Below, one piece after another: positions 27,323 through 35,975 of a stretch of 64,000 nt of DNA. The notes beneath the pieces are model-generated. The model saw nothing but the letters and a program-made list of their open reading frames with translations, had not been told where the DNA came from and ran no database searches. Source of the DNA: Paraburkholderia sp. CNPSo 3274 (lineage in GTDB: Bacteria; Pseudomonadota; Gammaproteobacteria; Burkholderiales; Burkholderiaceae); NCBI RefSeq assembly GCF_024206475.1, contig NZ_JAMBPR010000013.1, positions 62,001 to 126,000 on the forward strand. Reading direction: 5' to 3'. Made by a program: the position numbers and the translations under genes. Position 1 is the first letter of the stretch. Every line of letters starts with the position of its first letter.

Positions 27323-27460
27323 GGCGGTCTCCGTGGCGATATGCGTGACGCTCAGAATAACGCAAAGCCAAAATCGTGACCGCGAGCCACGACTGTCAGA
27401 CCGCTTCGGAAGACAGTGGAACGAAACTGAACTCGACTGCACGCAACGCGCGCGCAAACG

Positions 27461-27486
27461 CACGGGCGCGCCTTGGCGCGCCCGTG
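27461..27486. terminator. Perfect palindromic hairpin after hfq2
   Basis: CACGGGCGCGCC (27461-27472) pairs with GGCGCGCCCGTG (27475-27486), a nearly unlooped palindrome. It lies 58 bp after the hfq2 stop on the minus strand, without a long T-tract. Confidence 0.6.
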
Positions 27487-27543
27487 TACTGAAGATCGGC
27501 GTGACTGGCGGAACGCGCAGCGAGTACGTCAGTCAGCAGCGGC

Positions 27544-28041
27544 TTAGCTGTTGCCCGAGCCTTCGCCGCCGTTGCTGCCGTTGCCGCCGTTGTTCACCGC
27601 GCCGTAGAGGCGGCGGCGGCGTGTGACGACGACTGGGCCGTCCTGGGAGCCACGGTCGTTGCCGGGGGCGCCCGATGCGCCGGACGGCGCCGACCAGTTC
27701 TCGCGCGGCTCGCGCGATTCACGCGGTTCTCGTTGTTCACGCGGGCCATGACCGCCGTGACTGCCGTGCGGGCCGCGGCTCGTATGCTCGCCGTGCGAGC
27801 TGCGAGCGCCGCCCGGGCGCGGACCCGGGCGGGTGCCTGTGTCGAGCTGGATGGTCGAAATGGCGCGCTTGTAGATGCCTTGCAGGCCGACGGGCGTGCG
27901 CAGCATCACCAGGTACTGATCGAACGACTCGATGCATCCGGTCAGGCGAATGCCGTTGACCAGATAGATTTCGACGCGCTTTCTTTCCTTACGCGCGGCG
28001 TTCATGAAGTCGTTTTGCGGGTGCGATTCTGCGGAAGGCAT
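27544..28041 (-). CDS. hfq2: Second Hfq protein (Hfq2) with a long disordered C-terminal tail
   Basis: RNA chaperone of the Sm family. Residues about 10-65 carry the Hfq core: [38 protein letters not shown] (Sm1), and [13 protein letters not shown] (Sm2). The usual Sm2 YKHAIS is YKRAIS here, so the conserved His is Arg. The tail (about 70-165) is rich in Gly, Arg, Ser, His, Pro and Asn with repeated [17 protein letters not shown] units. Length 165 against about 80-100 for a standard Hfq. Burkholderia cenocepacia is known to carry a normal Hfq and a longer Hfq2; this is the Hfq2 type, with the standard hfq expected elsewhere in the genome. Confidence 0.88.
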   Translation of the reverse strand: MPSAESHPQNDFMNAARKERKRVEIYLVNGIRLTGCIESFDQYLVMLRTPVGLQGIYKRAISTIQLDTGTRPGPRPGGARSSHGEHTSRGPHGSHGGHGPREQREPRESREPRENWSAPSGASGAPGNDRGSQDGPVVVTRRRRLYGAVNNGGNGSNGGEGSGNS

Positions 28042-28629
28042 GGACTAGATTTGGCCAGGCGGCGCAATGCCGCAATCAGTTGAAAACGTTTGCTCGCCGC
28101 GATTCTACCTTGTGTCGGCGAAGCGCGCGTGCGGGGAAGTAAGCTTACTGCAGAACTATACCGGCTCGCGGCCGCAACCGCAGATTGACGAAAAATGCAT
28201 CGCTGCGTCCCTTGTGGTCGGCTGCAGGGAGGCGGGCGCGTCCGGATGACAGGTTGCGATGTGCAGCGACAACGGTTTTCGGAAAGTGGCCTGCTTGCGA
28301 TACGCCCGCGGGCTGTCACACCCGTGACCTTTCGACGCGCATGCGCTCACACACACAGCGTAGTCCATGACAGCGCGCCATGCTCGACCGATTCGAGGCC
28401 GGCTTGGGCCGGTTTGGGCCCGGTTTGAGCCTGGCTCGAGTCGGGTATCGTGCCGAATCCCACGCTTACACGATGTATTTCGATCCGCTTGCGACGATTC
28501 TCGCGGTGCCCGAGGGCTTCGTTCCGTGCGGCGGCGCACGAGAAAGGCGAAATCGCCGCTTGCGCGGAATAAGCGCACCGGCTGCAACGTTTAACGCGAT
28601 ATCGGCGATGAACTTCAATGGAGGGGATC
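28042..28629. other. Intergenic region between hfq2 and the ECF cassette
   Basis: 588 bp, no gene supported. It should hold the leftward hfq2 promoter (TAGAAT on the minus strand at 28102-28107 is a possible -10 without a good -35) and the rightward ECF-type promoter near 28566. A low-complexity patch at 28397-28436 has about four degenerate copies of a GGCCGGTTTGG-like unit. Confidence 0.5.
28566..28591 (+). promoter_or_regulatory. Candidate ECF sigma promoter
   Basis: GGAAT (28566-28570) and CGTT (28588-28591) are 17 bp apart, about 40 bp before the lipoprotein gene of the sigma cassette. The GGAA/CGT pattern is typical of ECF-sigma promoters, so the cassette is probably autoregulated (inference). 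Confidence 0.5.
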
Positions 28630-28776
28630 ATGAAGCGGTTTCGCATAGTTCTCGCATGTCTCGTTTGCGCGGCGCTTGCCGGCGTTGCGGGTGCAGGCCT
28701 CACGGCTTGCGGCGACATGAATTCGGGCGGGGCGTCGTCGACCAGTTCGGGCGGCTCGTCGGGCGGTGGCTACTGA
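28630..28776 (+). CDS. Small lipoprotein preceding an ECF sigma factor
   Basis: 48 residues, ATG at 28630 with GGAGGGG at 28620-28626. The signal sequence ends in lipobox LTAC, so the mature protein is only about 24 residues: CGDMNSGG followed by Ser/Gly-rich sequence ending GGGY. The stop lies 12 bp before the sigma-factor start and in the same frame, so the two are tightly coupled. Function unknown; it could be the membrane-anchored input or a first target of the sigma factor (inference). Confidence 0.75.
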   Translation: MKRFRIVLACLVCAALAGVAGAGLTACGDMNSGGASSTSSGGSSGGGY

Positions 28777-28788
28777 GCGGCGTGCAGC

Positions 28789-29352
28789 GTGTTGCGTCAT
28801 CCGTCGCCGGAGTTCGAAGCGCAGGTCGTGGCGCAGCTCGGGCCGATGCGCCGCTATGCGCGCGCCTTGACCGGCGACGCCGCCTGGGCTGACGACCTCG
28901 TGCAGGACGCCGCGGAGCGTGCGCTCTCGCGCTGGGCTTCGTTTCGCCCGCAGAGCAATTTGCGCGCGTGGCTGCTCACGATCCTGCGCCATCTGTACAT
29001 CGATCAGCTACGCGGCCGGCGCGAGATTGCCGTCGACGACGAAGCTGCGCCGTGGCGCACGCTCGAAGCGCCGCACGGCGAGGTGGACGGTCTCGTGCTG
29101 CGCGATCTGCAGCGCGCGCTCTATGCGCTGCCGGCGGCGCAGCGCGAGGTGCTGCTGCTCGTGTGCGTGGAGGAGTTGAGCTACAGCGCGGCGTCGGCGG
29201 TGCTCGGGGTGCCAGCTGGCACGGTGATGTCGCGGCTCTCGCGGGCGCGCGAGCATCTGCGAGCGTTGCTCGACACGGGACCGGTGCAGGATCCGGGGCG
29301 CGATGCTGCGCAACGCACCGCGTCGCTGAGGGTGGTGGGGACGCTACGATGA
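28789..29352 (+). CDS. ECF-family RNA polymerase sigma factor
   Basis: 187 residues. The start is GTG at 28789; an in-frame stop at 28774 leaves no earlier option. Region 2 (about 18-75) contains MRRYARALTGDAAWADDLVQ and LRAWLLTILRHLYIDQLR. Region 4 (about 105-160) contains ALPAAQREVLLLVCVEELSY and VPAGTVMSRLSRAREHLRAL. There is no long C-terminal extension beyond a short tail. The stop overlaps the anti-sigma start by 4 bp (ATGA), the usual sigma/anti-sigma arrangement. The stimulus is unknown. Confidence 0.93.
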   Translation: MLRHPSPEFEAQVVAQLGPMRRYARALTGDAAWADDLVQDAAERALSRWASFRPQSNLRAWLLTILRHLYIDQLRGRREIAVDDEAAPWRTLEAPHGEVDGLVLRDLQRALYALPAAQREVLLLVCVEELSYSAASAVLGVPAGTVMSRLSRAREHLRALLDTGPVQDPGRDAAQRTASLRVVGTLR

Positions 29353-30248
29353 ACGACAACGATCTCGGCCACGAACGCGAAGGCGAAGGCGCGCCGCCTG
29401 GTTCCCCTGAGGAGGACCTTTCGGTGCTGGGCGCTTTTGTCGACGGCGAACTGCCGGCCGGCGAGCGCGAGGCGCTGCAGGCGCGCCTCGCGGACGATCC
29501 GCGCGCGTCGGCGCGTGTCGCGGCCTATCGCGCGCAGAAGGCCGCGCTGCAGGCGTTGTGCGAAGGCGCGCGCGTGCCGGGCGAGGGTGTACCGCCCGAC
29601 GGCGCAGAAGCAGCAGGCACCGCGCCCGCCGTGCTCGTCCTGCGTCCGGGCGTGCCGTGGTGGTGGCGCGCGGGCATCGCGGCGGCGTGGGTGGCCGTGG
29701 GTGCGGGGCTCGCGGTGGCGGCCACGGCGCTCGTGCCGCGGCTCGCGCCTGGCTTCGCGCCGGAACTGGCGGCCGGCTTGGCGCCGGCGGCCGTGCGCAA
29801 CGAAACGTCCGAAGCGTTCGCGCGCCGCGCCGACATCGCCTACGCGGTGTATTCGCCGGAGCAGCGGCATCCCGTGGAAGTGGGCGCGGCCGACGAGGCG
29901 CATCTCGTCGCGTGGCTCTCCAAGCGGCTCGGCAAGCCGCTCTCCGTGCCGTCGCTTGCCGAGTACGGCTATATGCTCGTGGGTGGACGTCTCTTGCCCG
30001 GCAACACGGGGCCGGCCGCGCAATTCATGTACGAGAACGATGCGGGCGAGCGCCTCACGCTCTACGTGGGCAGTTCGGCCACGGAGCGGGATCCCGTGCG
30101 CCTCTTGCGCGACGGCAACCGTCGCACGTTCTACTGGAGCACCGAACGCACGGGCTACGCGCTCTCCGGGCCGCAGACAGAACCGAAGCTGCGCGAGATC
30201 GCGCTAGATGTATGCGGCGCGCTGGGTGGCAAGCCCGGGCAGTGGTGA
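29349..30248 (+). CDS. Transmembrane anti-sigma factor
   Basis: 299 residues, translationally coupled to the sigma factor (4-bp overlap). The cytoplasmic N-terminus has the zinc-less anti-sigma pattern LGAFVDGELPAGEREALQAR (about 27-46). One membrane segment lies at about 105-127 after a Trp triplet (WWWRAGIAAAWVAVGAG). The periplasmic part of about 160 residues includes EAHLVAWLSKRLGKPLSVPS and YMLVGGRLLPGNTGPAAQFM, a layout seen in many proteobacterial RsiW/FecR-like anti-sigmas. No HxxxCxxC motif is present, so it is not of the ZAS type. Confidence 0.88.
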   Translation: MNDNDLGHEREGEGAPPGSPEEDLSVLGAFVDGELPAGEREALQARLADDPRASARVAAYRAQKAALQALCEGARVPGEGVPPDGAEAAGTAPAVLVLRPGVPWWWRAGIAAAWVAVGAGLAVAATALVPRLAPGFAPELAAGLAPAAVRNETSEAFARRADIAYAVYSPEQRHPVEVGAADEAHLVAWLSKRLGKPLSVPSLAEYGYMLVGGRLLPGNTGPAAQFMYENDAGERLTLYVGSSATERDPVRLLRDGNRRTFYWSTERTGYALSGPQTEPKLREIALDVCGALGGKPGQW

Positions 30249-30273
30249 TGAGCGCCGCCGGCAGAGCTAGCCG

Positions 30274-31875
30274 ATGAGCGACGCCGCGCGCCATGTCGCG
30301 CCCATCTTGCCTCCCGGCATCGACGAGGCCCGTTTCGCGCGTGCGCTCGCCGCGTTCGAAGGGATCGTAGGCGCGCCGAACGTCTGCCGTGGCGGCGCAT
30401 CGCTCGATCCGTATTCCGATCCATTCGTGCCACTTGCCGATGCGCATGCGTTCGCGCCTTCGGCGGCGATCCTCCCTGCGAGTGTCGATGAGATCCGCGC
30501 GATCCTCCGAGTCGCGAACGAAACGCGCGTGCCGCTGTGGACCGTTTCCACGGGACGCAACTTCGCTTACGGCGGCGCCGCGCCGCGTCTGGCGGGTTCG
30601 GTCGTGCTCGACCTGCAACGCCTGAACCGCATCCTCGAGGTGGACGAGCGCCTGGCATGGGCGCGCGTCGAGCCAGGCGTGAGCTACTTCGATTTGCACG
30701 CGCATCTGCGCGAGCAGCATCTGCGCCTGTGGGTCGATCCACCCGCGGCAGGCTGGGGCAGCGTGGTCGGCAACACGCTCGAGCGCGGCTTCGGCACGAC
30801 CGCCTACGGTGACCACGCCGCGTCGCAGTGCGGCTTGGAGGTCGTGCTCGCCAACGGCGACGTGGTGCGCACCGGCATGGGCGCGATCGAAAACGGCACG
30901 GCGTGGCAACTCTACAGGCCGGGCTATGGGCCTTCGTTCGATGCGCTCTTTACGCAGTCGAACTACGGCGTCGTCACGAAGATGGGGCTCTGGCTGATGC
31001 CGGCGCCACAGGCATTCGTGATCGGCGAGATCCAGTTCGCGCGCGAGGACGATCTCGGCGTGCTCGTCGATACGCTGCGCGCGCTACAACTCGGCGGCAC
31101 GATACGCCAGCACGCGGTGATCGAAGGTGCGATCCGGCGCGCCGCGAGCCTCGCGCCGCGCGCTCGCTGGTACGAAGGCGAGGGCGCGATGCCCGAGGCC
31201 GCCGTCGCCGCGATGCAGCGCGATCTGGGTGTAGGCCGCTGGAATCTGCACTATGCGCTCTATGGCGCGCCCGAGGTGATCGACGTGGAGCGGCGCATCG
31301 TCGAGCGTGCGTTTGCCGGCGTGCCTGGTGTGCGTTTCTCTGCCCGGCGCTACGCCGAAGGCGATGAACCGCAGGGCGGCGCTGACCGCAATCTCGCCGG
31401 CATTCCGGCGATGAGCGCGTTTCGTATGCTCGACTGGCGCGGCGGCGAGGGCGCGCACGTGGACTTCTCGCCGCTCTGTCCCGCCGACGGCCGCGACGCG
31501 CTGCGCCAGTACGCGCTCGTCAAGGCGCGCGCCACCGAGTACGGTTTCGATTACTACGGCGGTTTCACCGCGGCGGGGCGCTATCTGCATCATGTATTCG
31601 CAGCGATCTTCGCGCGTGAGCACCGAGACGATGCAGAGCGCGCGGGGGATCTGCTGCGCGCGCTGATGAGCGACGCGGGCGCGGCCGGCTATGGCGTCTA
31701 CCGCTCGCATCTGCTCTACATGGATTACGCCGCGGCGCAGTACGCCTTCAACGACGGCGCGCTGTTGCGTCTCGCGCAAACCGTGAAAGACGCACTCGAT
31801 CCGCAGGGCGTGCTCTCGCCGGGCAAGCAGGGCATCTGGCCAGAGGCGTGGCGTGCGGAGCGCGGCTATACGTGA
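30274..31875 (+). CDS. FAD-linked oxidase of the vanillyl-alcohol oxidase / p-cresol methylhydroxylase type
   Basis: 533 residues, ATG at 30274, 25 bp after the anti-sigma gene. The FAD-binding (PCMH-type) domain is clear: PASVDEIRAILRVANETRVP, LWTVSTGRNFAYGGAAPRLA, a cofactor loop with GNTLERGFGTTAYGDH, and NYGVVTKMGLWLMP. The C-terminal cap carries the 4-cresol dehydrogenase-like end (DPQGVLSPGKQGIWP). Known relatives oxidise para-substituted phenols. A c-type cytochrome partner, as in p-cresol methylhydroxylase, is not adjacent, so an oxidase using O2 or another acceptor is possible. The substrate is unknown. Confidence 0.85.
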   Translation: MSDAARHVAPILPPGIDEARFARALAAFEGIVGAPNVCRGGASLDPYSDPFVPLADAHAFAPSAAILPASVDEIRAILRVANETRVPLWTVSTGRNFAYGGAAPRLAGSVVLDLQRLNRILEVDERLAWARVEPGVSYFDLHAHLREQHLRLWVDPPAAGWGSVVGNTLERGFGTTAYGDHAASQCGLEVVLANGDVVRTGMGAIENGTAWQLYRPGYGPSFDALFTQSNYGVVTKMGLWLMPAPQAFVIGEIQFAREDDLGVLVDTLRALQLGGTIRQHAVIEGAIRRAASLAPRARWYEGEGAMPEAAVAAMQRDLGVGRWNLHYALYGAPEVIDVERRIVERAFAGVPGVRFSARRYAEGDEPQGGADRNLAGIPAMSAFRMLDWRGGEGAHVDFSPLCPADGRDALRQYALVKARATEYGFDYYGGFTAAGRYLHHVFAAIFAREHRDDAERAGDLLRALMSDAGAAGYGVYRSHLLYMDYAAAQYAFNDGALLRLAQTVKDALDPQGVLSPGKQGIWPEAWRAERGYT

Positions 31876-31930
31876 TCGGTTTAAGTAAGATTGCGTAGCG
31901 ATTGGCAGGAAGGCGCATGGAGGAATATCG

Positions 31931-32317
31931 ATGGACAGGCGGGCTTTTCTCTGCGATGCCGGTGCCGTGGTGCTAGGCGCTGCATGTCAGGCGCATCCGC
32001 TCAGGGTTGCGTTTGCCGAATGTGCGCCTCGTGCGAGCGTTGCATTGAATGCGCCAGCCGCGGCAGTGTTCGACCCGGCGCTCGCGCAGGGCCGCGTGCT
32101 CGAACGCGCAGCGGCGCGCGCGGGATGCATTGCATGGGCCATCGGCGATGGTTGTGCCGAGATGGCCGATAGCGACATCGGCACTCTGTGGCACACGCGG
32201 ATCGCGCGGCGGCTCGAGCCAGGCGCGGCCTTGATTGGCGCGTTGCGTCCCTCTGACCGTTTCGTGCTCGCGCGGCTCGCAAGCGCGCGCGGGGTAACGT
32301 TGCGCGACTTCGCTTAG
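31931..32317 (+). CDS. Hypothetical exported protein with Tat-like signal
   Basis: 128 residues, ATG at 31931 with GGAGG (31919-31923) upstream. The N-terminus MDRRAFLCDAGAVVLGAACQ resembles a twin-arginine signal. The rest is Ala-rich with several Cys (in CAPRAS, GCIAWAIGDGCAEM) and no family I recognise. It follows the flavin oxidase by 55 bp and could be an accessory subunit exported with it, but there is no haem c motif (CxxCH). It converges on the acyl-CoA ligase gene with only 28 bp between stops. Confidence 0.6.
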   Translation: MDRRAFLCDAGAVVLGAACQAHPLRVAFAECAPRASVALNAPAAAVFDPALAQGRVLERAAARAGCIAWAIGDGCAEMADSDIGTLWHTRIARRLEPGAALIGALRPSDRFVLARLASARGVTLRDFA

Positions 32318-32345
32318 TTAAGCTTAGCGATAGTGCGTCGACGTC

Positions 32346-34136
32346 TCACGTCTGCGGCTTCTTCGCGGCTTTCGCGATTTCTTCGTCGCGCAGCTGGCGG
32401 CGCAGGATCTTGCCGACGGTCGATTGCGGCAGGGACTCGCGGAACTCCACGAGGCGCGGCACCTTGTAGCCCGTGAGCTGCTGGCGGCAGAACTGGATCA
32501 GTGCGTCTTCGGTCAGCGCGGGATCGCGCTTCACGATGAACACCTTCACGCGCTCGCGCTGCACCGGATCGGGCACGCCGATCGCCGCCACCTCGCGCAC
32601 GCCGGGGTGCGTTGCCACCACGTCCTCGATCTCGTTCGGATACACGTTGAATCCCGACACGAGAATCATGTCCTTCTTGCGGTCGACGAGACGGATATAG
32701 CCGTGCGCATCCATCACGCCGATGTCGCCGGTCGTGAGCCAGCCATCGGCAAACACCTTTGCCGTTTCGTCCGGGCGGTTCCAGTAGCCCTTCATCACTT
32801 GCGGGCCCTTGACACAGAGCTCGCCGGCTTCGCCGATGCCGGCCCACGTGCCGTCGTCCTTGCGAAAGCGCACCTGCGTGGAAGGCGCGGGCAGCCCGAT
32901 CGAGCCTTCCGGATGCGCGTGGCCCGGGTCCTCATGCGCGACGTCGACGGGATTCATCGAAACGATCGGTGAGCATTCGGTGAGACCGTAGCCTTCCACG
33001 ACGGACTTGCCCGTCACAGCCCGGAAGCGGTCGGCGACGGCCTTCTGCATGGCCATGCCGCCCGCCATCGCGAGCTTGAGGCCCGAGAAGTCGCGATGGC
33101 GGAACTCCGCGTTATCGAGCAGCGCGCTATAGAGCGTGTTGACCGCGCTGATGCAACTGAACGTCTCGTGCCGCAGCACCTTCATCACGCGCTTCATGTC
33201 GCGCGGATTGGCGATCAGGATGTTGCGTCCGCCGAGTGCCAGGAAGATCAGCGCATTGATGGTGAGCGAATAGATGTGATAGAGCGGCAACGGCGTGAGC
33301 ACCGTCTCGGCCCGGGCGTCGAGCTGGTTGCCAACCCAGGCCTTTGCCTGCTGCACATTCGCGAGCACGTTGCAGTGCGTGAGCATCGCGCCCTTCGCGA
33401 CACCCGTGGTGCCGCCCGTGTACTGGAGGAACGCGAGATCATCGGCGTGGGTCGCGACCGGCGCGTGTGGGGCGCGCGCGCCTTGCGCGAGTGCATCGAG
33501 AAGGCTCACCGCCTGCGGCAGGTGGTAGCGCGGCACCATCTTCTTCACGTGGCGCAGCATGACGTTGACGAAGCGGCCCTTGAGGTTCAGTCCTTCGCCC
33601 AGCAAGTCGCCGAGCGCCGTCACGACGATGCGTCGCACCTGCGTGCCGGGCAGCGCCGCTTCGAGCGTGGCTGCGAAATTCTCGAACACGACGACGGTCT
33701 GCGCGCCGCTGTCCTGCAACTGATGCGCAAGCTCGCGCACGGTATAGAGCGGGTTGACGTTGACGACCACGGCGCCTGCCTTGAGCGCTCCGAAGAGGGC
33801 AACCGGATACTGCAAGGTGTTGGGCAGCATGATCGCGACGCGTTCGCCTGGCTGCACGCTCGCGCCTTGCAGCCAGGACGCGAACGCCGTGGCCTTGCGG
33901 GCGAGCGCGGCATAGGTCATCGGCGAGCCGGCGCTCACGTAGGCGACGCGCTCGCTAAAGCGTGCCGTGCAGTCGTCGAAGAAATGGGTGAGCGAGGCGT
34001 ACTGGCTTGCGGGGATTTCGCGCGGTACGCCGGGAGGGTATGAGGCGTACCAGATGCCGTCGGTGTCGGGAGAGGTCGTCTGAGGTGCGGAAGCTGCCAC
34101 GGGACTCGCCGGATCAGGCTGGGGCGTTTCGCTCAT
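32346..34136 (-). CDS. fadD: Long-chain fatty-acid-CoA ligase
   Basis: An ANL-family AMP-forming ligase activating fatty acids to acyl-CoA for beta-oxidation. I start at the ATG at 34136 (MSETPQPDPASP, 596 residues). Motifs: P-loop-like YTGGTTGVAKGAML (about 220-235), GYGLTECSPIVSMNPV (about 395), the hinge region TGDIGVMDAHGYIRLVDRKK (about 475-495), and the C-terminal GKILRRQLRDEE with the catalytic Lys. It is transcribed alone leftwards. fadD is used as the family name; the chain-length preference cannot be told. Confidence 0.9.
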   Translation of the reverse strand: MSETPQPDPASPVAASAPQTTSPDTDGIWYASYPPGVPREIPASQYASLTHFFDDCTARFSERVAYVSAGSPMTYAALARKATAFASWLQGASVQPGERVAIMLPNTLQYPVALFGALKAGAVVVNVNPLYTVRELAHQLQDSGAQTVVVFENFAATLEAALPGTQVRRIVVTALGDLLGEGLNLKGRFVNVMLRHVKKMVPRYHLPQAVSLLDALAQGARAPHAPVATHADDLAFLQYTGGTTGVAKGAMLTHCNVLANVQQAKAWVGNQLDARAETVLTPLPLYHIYSLTINALIFLALGGRNILIANPRDMKRVMKVLRHETFSCISAVNTLYSALLDNAEFRHRDFSGLKLAMAGGMAMQKAVADRFRAVTGKSVVEGYGLTECSPIVSMNPVDVAHEDPGHAHPEGSIGLPAPSTQVRFRKDDGTWAGIGEAGELCVKGPQVMKGYWNRPDETAKVFADGWLTTGDIGVMDAHGYIRLVDRKKDMILVSGFNVYPNEIEDVVATHPGVREVAAIGVPDPVQRERVKVFIVKRDPALTEDALIQFCRQQLTGYKVPRLVEFRESLPQSTVGKILRRQLRDEEIAKAAKKPQT

Positions 34137-34257
34137 AGTGGATCTCCGGACGGTAGGGCAACCGAGTGCGAATGCGTGTGCGCTTTCATCATGCAACGCC
34201 GCGCGCCGTGCGGCCAGGAGGTCTTACCCGGTATGCGAGCGTGCGCACGATAGATAG

Positions 34258-34291
34258 CAAAAAGGCCGTGCGGGGGAACCCGGCACGGCCT
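34258..34291 (-). terminator. Terminator of the MFS transporter gene
   Basis: On the minus strand AGGCCGTGC/GCACGGCCT (34283-34291 with 34263-34271) plus an inner CCGG/CCC segment is followed by TTTTT (34262-34258). It lies 50 bp after the transporter stop. Confidence 0.85.
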
Positions 34292-34341
34292 CTCATTGTG
34301 TTGCTGCGGTGCGGCGTTACGGGGCCGCCGCGTGCGGAACG

Positions 34342-35559
34342 TCAGACGCCCGACACCTCTTTCGCCGTCTGCGTCATGTCGATGCCTCGACGTTCGCGGC
34401 TGAACGGGATCAGCACCGCGATCACCACAGCCACTGTGCCGGCGACGATCGCCATGGCCATCGAGTAGTTCTGGTTGTGCGTTTCGGCGAGCGACGCCTG
34501 CAGCGTGGCGTTCACCGAAGCGAACAGGTTACCGAGCTGATAGACGAGGCCCGGGAAGGTCGCACGCACTTCGTCAGGCGAAATTTCGTTGAGGTGAACC
34601 GGGATCACACCCCAGGCGCCTTGCACCGAAATCTGCATGAGGAACGCGCCGAGCGCGAGCAGTACGGGCCCTTGCGAGAATGCCCACAGCGGCAGCACGG
34701 GCAGCGCGATCAGCGCGGCGATGAAGATTGCCTTGCGGCGGCCGATCTTTTCGGAAATCTGACCGAAGAAGAGGCCGCCCACGATCGCGCCGATATTGAG
34801 CACGATGGTGATGATCGAGACCGTGTGCGGGTCGAAGTGATGTTGTTCGCGCAGGAAGGTCGGATACAGATCCTGCGTGCCGTGTGAGAAGAAGTTGAAC
34901 GCGGTCATCAGCACGATCGCGTACAGGGAAAGCTTCCAGTTGTGCTTGAGCGTAGTGAGCAGCGTCGGACGCGCGCGCTTTTGCATCTCCTTGAAGGCCG
35001 GCGACTCGGGCACGTGCATACGCACATAAACCACCAGCAGCGCGGGCAGCACGCCGACGAAGAACATGCCACGCCAGCCAATGTACTGATACAGCACGCC
35101 GAACACGATCGAGGCGAGCAGAAAACCGCTCGGATAGCCCGCCTGCAGCAGGCCGGACACGATGCCGCGCGACTTGGGCGGAATGGTTTCCATCGTGAGC
35201 GCAGAGCCCACGCCCCATTCGCCGCCCATCGCGACGCCGAAGAGCGCGCGCAGGACGATGAAGGTCGCGAGGTTGGGCGAGAAGCCCGTGAGCAGTTCGA
35301 GTATCGAGTAGCACGCGATGTTGATCATCAGCGTGGGACGGCGGCCGTATTTGTCGGCGAGTCGGCCGAATATCAGCGCGCCGAGCGGGCGCATGGCCAG
35401 TGTTAGCGTAATGGCGAAAGCCACTGCCGGGATTTTGGTATTGAATTCGGTGGCGATGTCTTTCAGAACGAAAACCATTAGAAAGAAATCGAATGCATCG
35501 AGCGTCCATCCCAGGTACGCCGCGATCGTGACGTTCTTCTGTTCACGCGTCCAGCTCAT
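34342..35559 (-). CDS. MFS carboxylate transporter, SHS (sialate:H+ symporter / lactate) type
   Basis: 405 residues, ATG at 35559 with AGGAGA upstream; an earlier ATG in the long frame is rejected. Twelve helices are predicted. Helix 1 has the SHS/JEN-type signature YLGWTLDAFDFFLMVFVLKD; the loop 2-3 motif is GRLADKYGRRP; helix 4-5 has GEWGVGSALTMETIPPKSRG. Relatives carry lactate, pyruvate or sialate with protons. It stands alone between the fatty-acid-CoA ligase and a porin, all leftward, so substrate remains open. Confidence 0.88.
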   Translation of the reverse strand: MSWTREQKNVTIAAYLGWTLDAFDFFLMVFVLKDIATEFNTKIPAVAFAITLTLAMRPLGALIFGRLADKYGRRPTLMINIACYSILELLTGFSPNLATFIVLRALFGVAMGGEWGVGSALTMETIPPKSRGIVSGLLQAGYPSGFLLASIVFGVLYQYIGWRGMFFVGVLPALLVVYVRMHVPESPAFKEMQKRARPTLLTTLKHNWKLSLYAIVLMTAFNFFSHGTQDLYPTFLREQHHFDPHTVSIITIVLNIGAIVGGLFFGQISEKIGRRKAIFIAALIALPVLPLWAFSQGPVLLALGAFLMQISVQGAWGVIPVHLNEISPDEVRATFPGLVYQLGNLFASVNATLQASLAETHNQNYSMAMAIVAGTVAVVIAVLIPFSRERRGIDMTQTAKEVSGV

Positions 35560-35975
35560 GTTGATTGTTCTCCTGTGAAACTGGGGCAATGCCATGTCTC
35601 CTGTCGATCGCAATTGGCGCTTGTGCGCCTCGCGCGATCACATGCACGTGTCGGCATTGCCTTGTGTGGCTTGGTTGTGTGGCTTGGAGCGGCCCCCCCG
35701 CAACGGGCCACGCGCCAGCAGTGTACGCCCGGCATTAAACATTTGCATGCATCTTGACTGGAACCCGTAGTAATCCCTGGGGAATTCGGCTAGAGGCGAA
35801 AGCTATTTGTTTTATTCGTAATTTAAATGTAATTAAAGTGAAGGTCACTCAATGGCGAGTTAGTTAATCGATGTGCACGAACGAATGCAAACGAGCGGGC
35901 ATTTGCCCGCTCGTTTGCATGGAAAAGCCGCGCCGCCGTTGAGCCGGTCGTCAGACCCGGCGATGCAGGCCGCTC
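35560..35975. other. Intergenic region upstream of the MFS gene
   Basis: 416 bp without a gene. 35805-35870 is strongly AT-rich. GGCAATGCC (35585-35593) has its exact complement at 35653-35661 in the transporter leader. No convincing promoter pair was found for the leftward transporter. The porin hairpin at 35885 lies at its right side. Confidence 0.5.
35885..35920. terminator. Long hairpin after the porin gene
   Basis: A 16-bp perfect stem (35885-35900 with 35905-35920) and a 4-nt ATTT loop, 56 bp after the porin stop on the minus strand. No T-tract follows, but the stem is strong. Confidence 0.65.

Noticed and set aside
28397..28436. Degenerate GGCCGGTTTGG-like repeats upstream of the ECF cassette
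   Set aside because: Copies differ in length and sequence; looks like low-complexity drift rather than a binding array.
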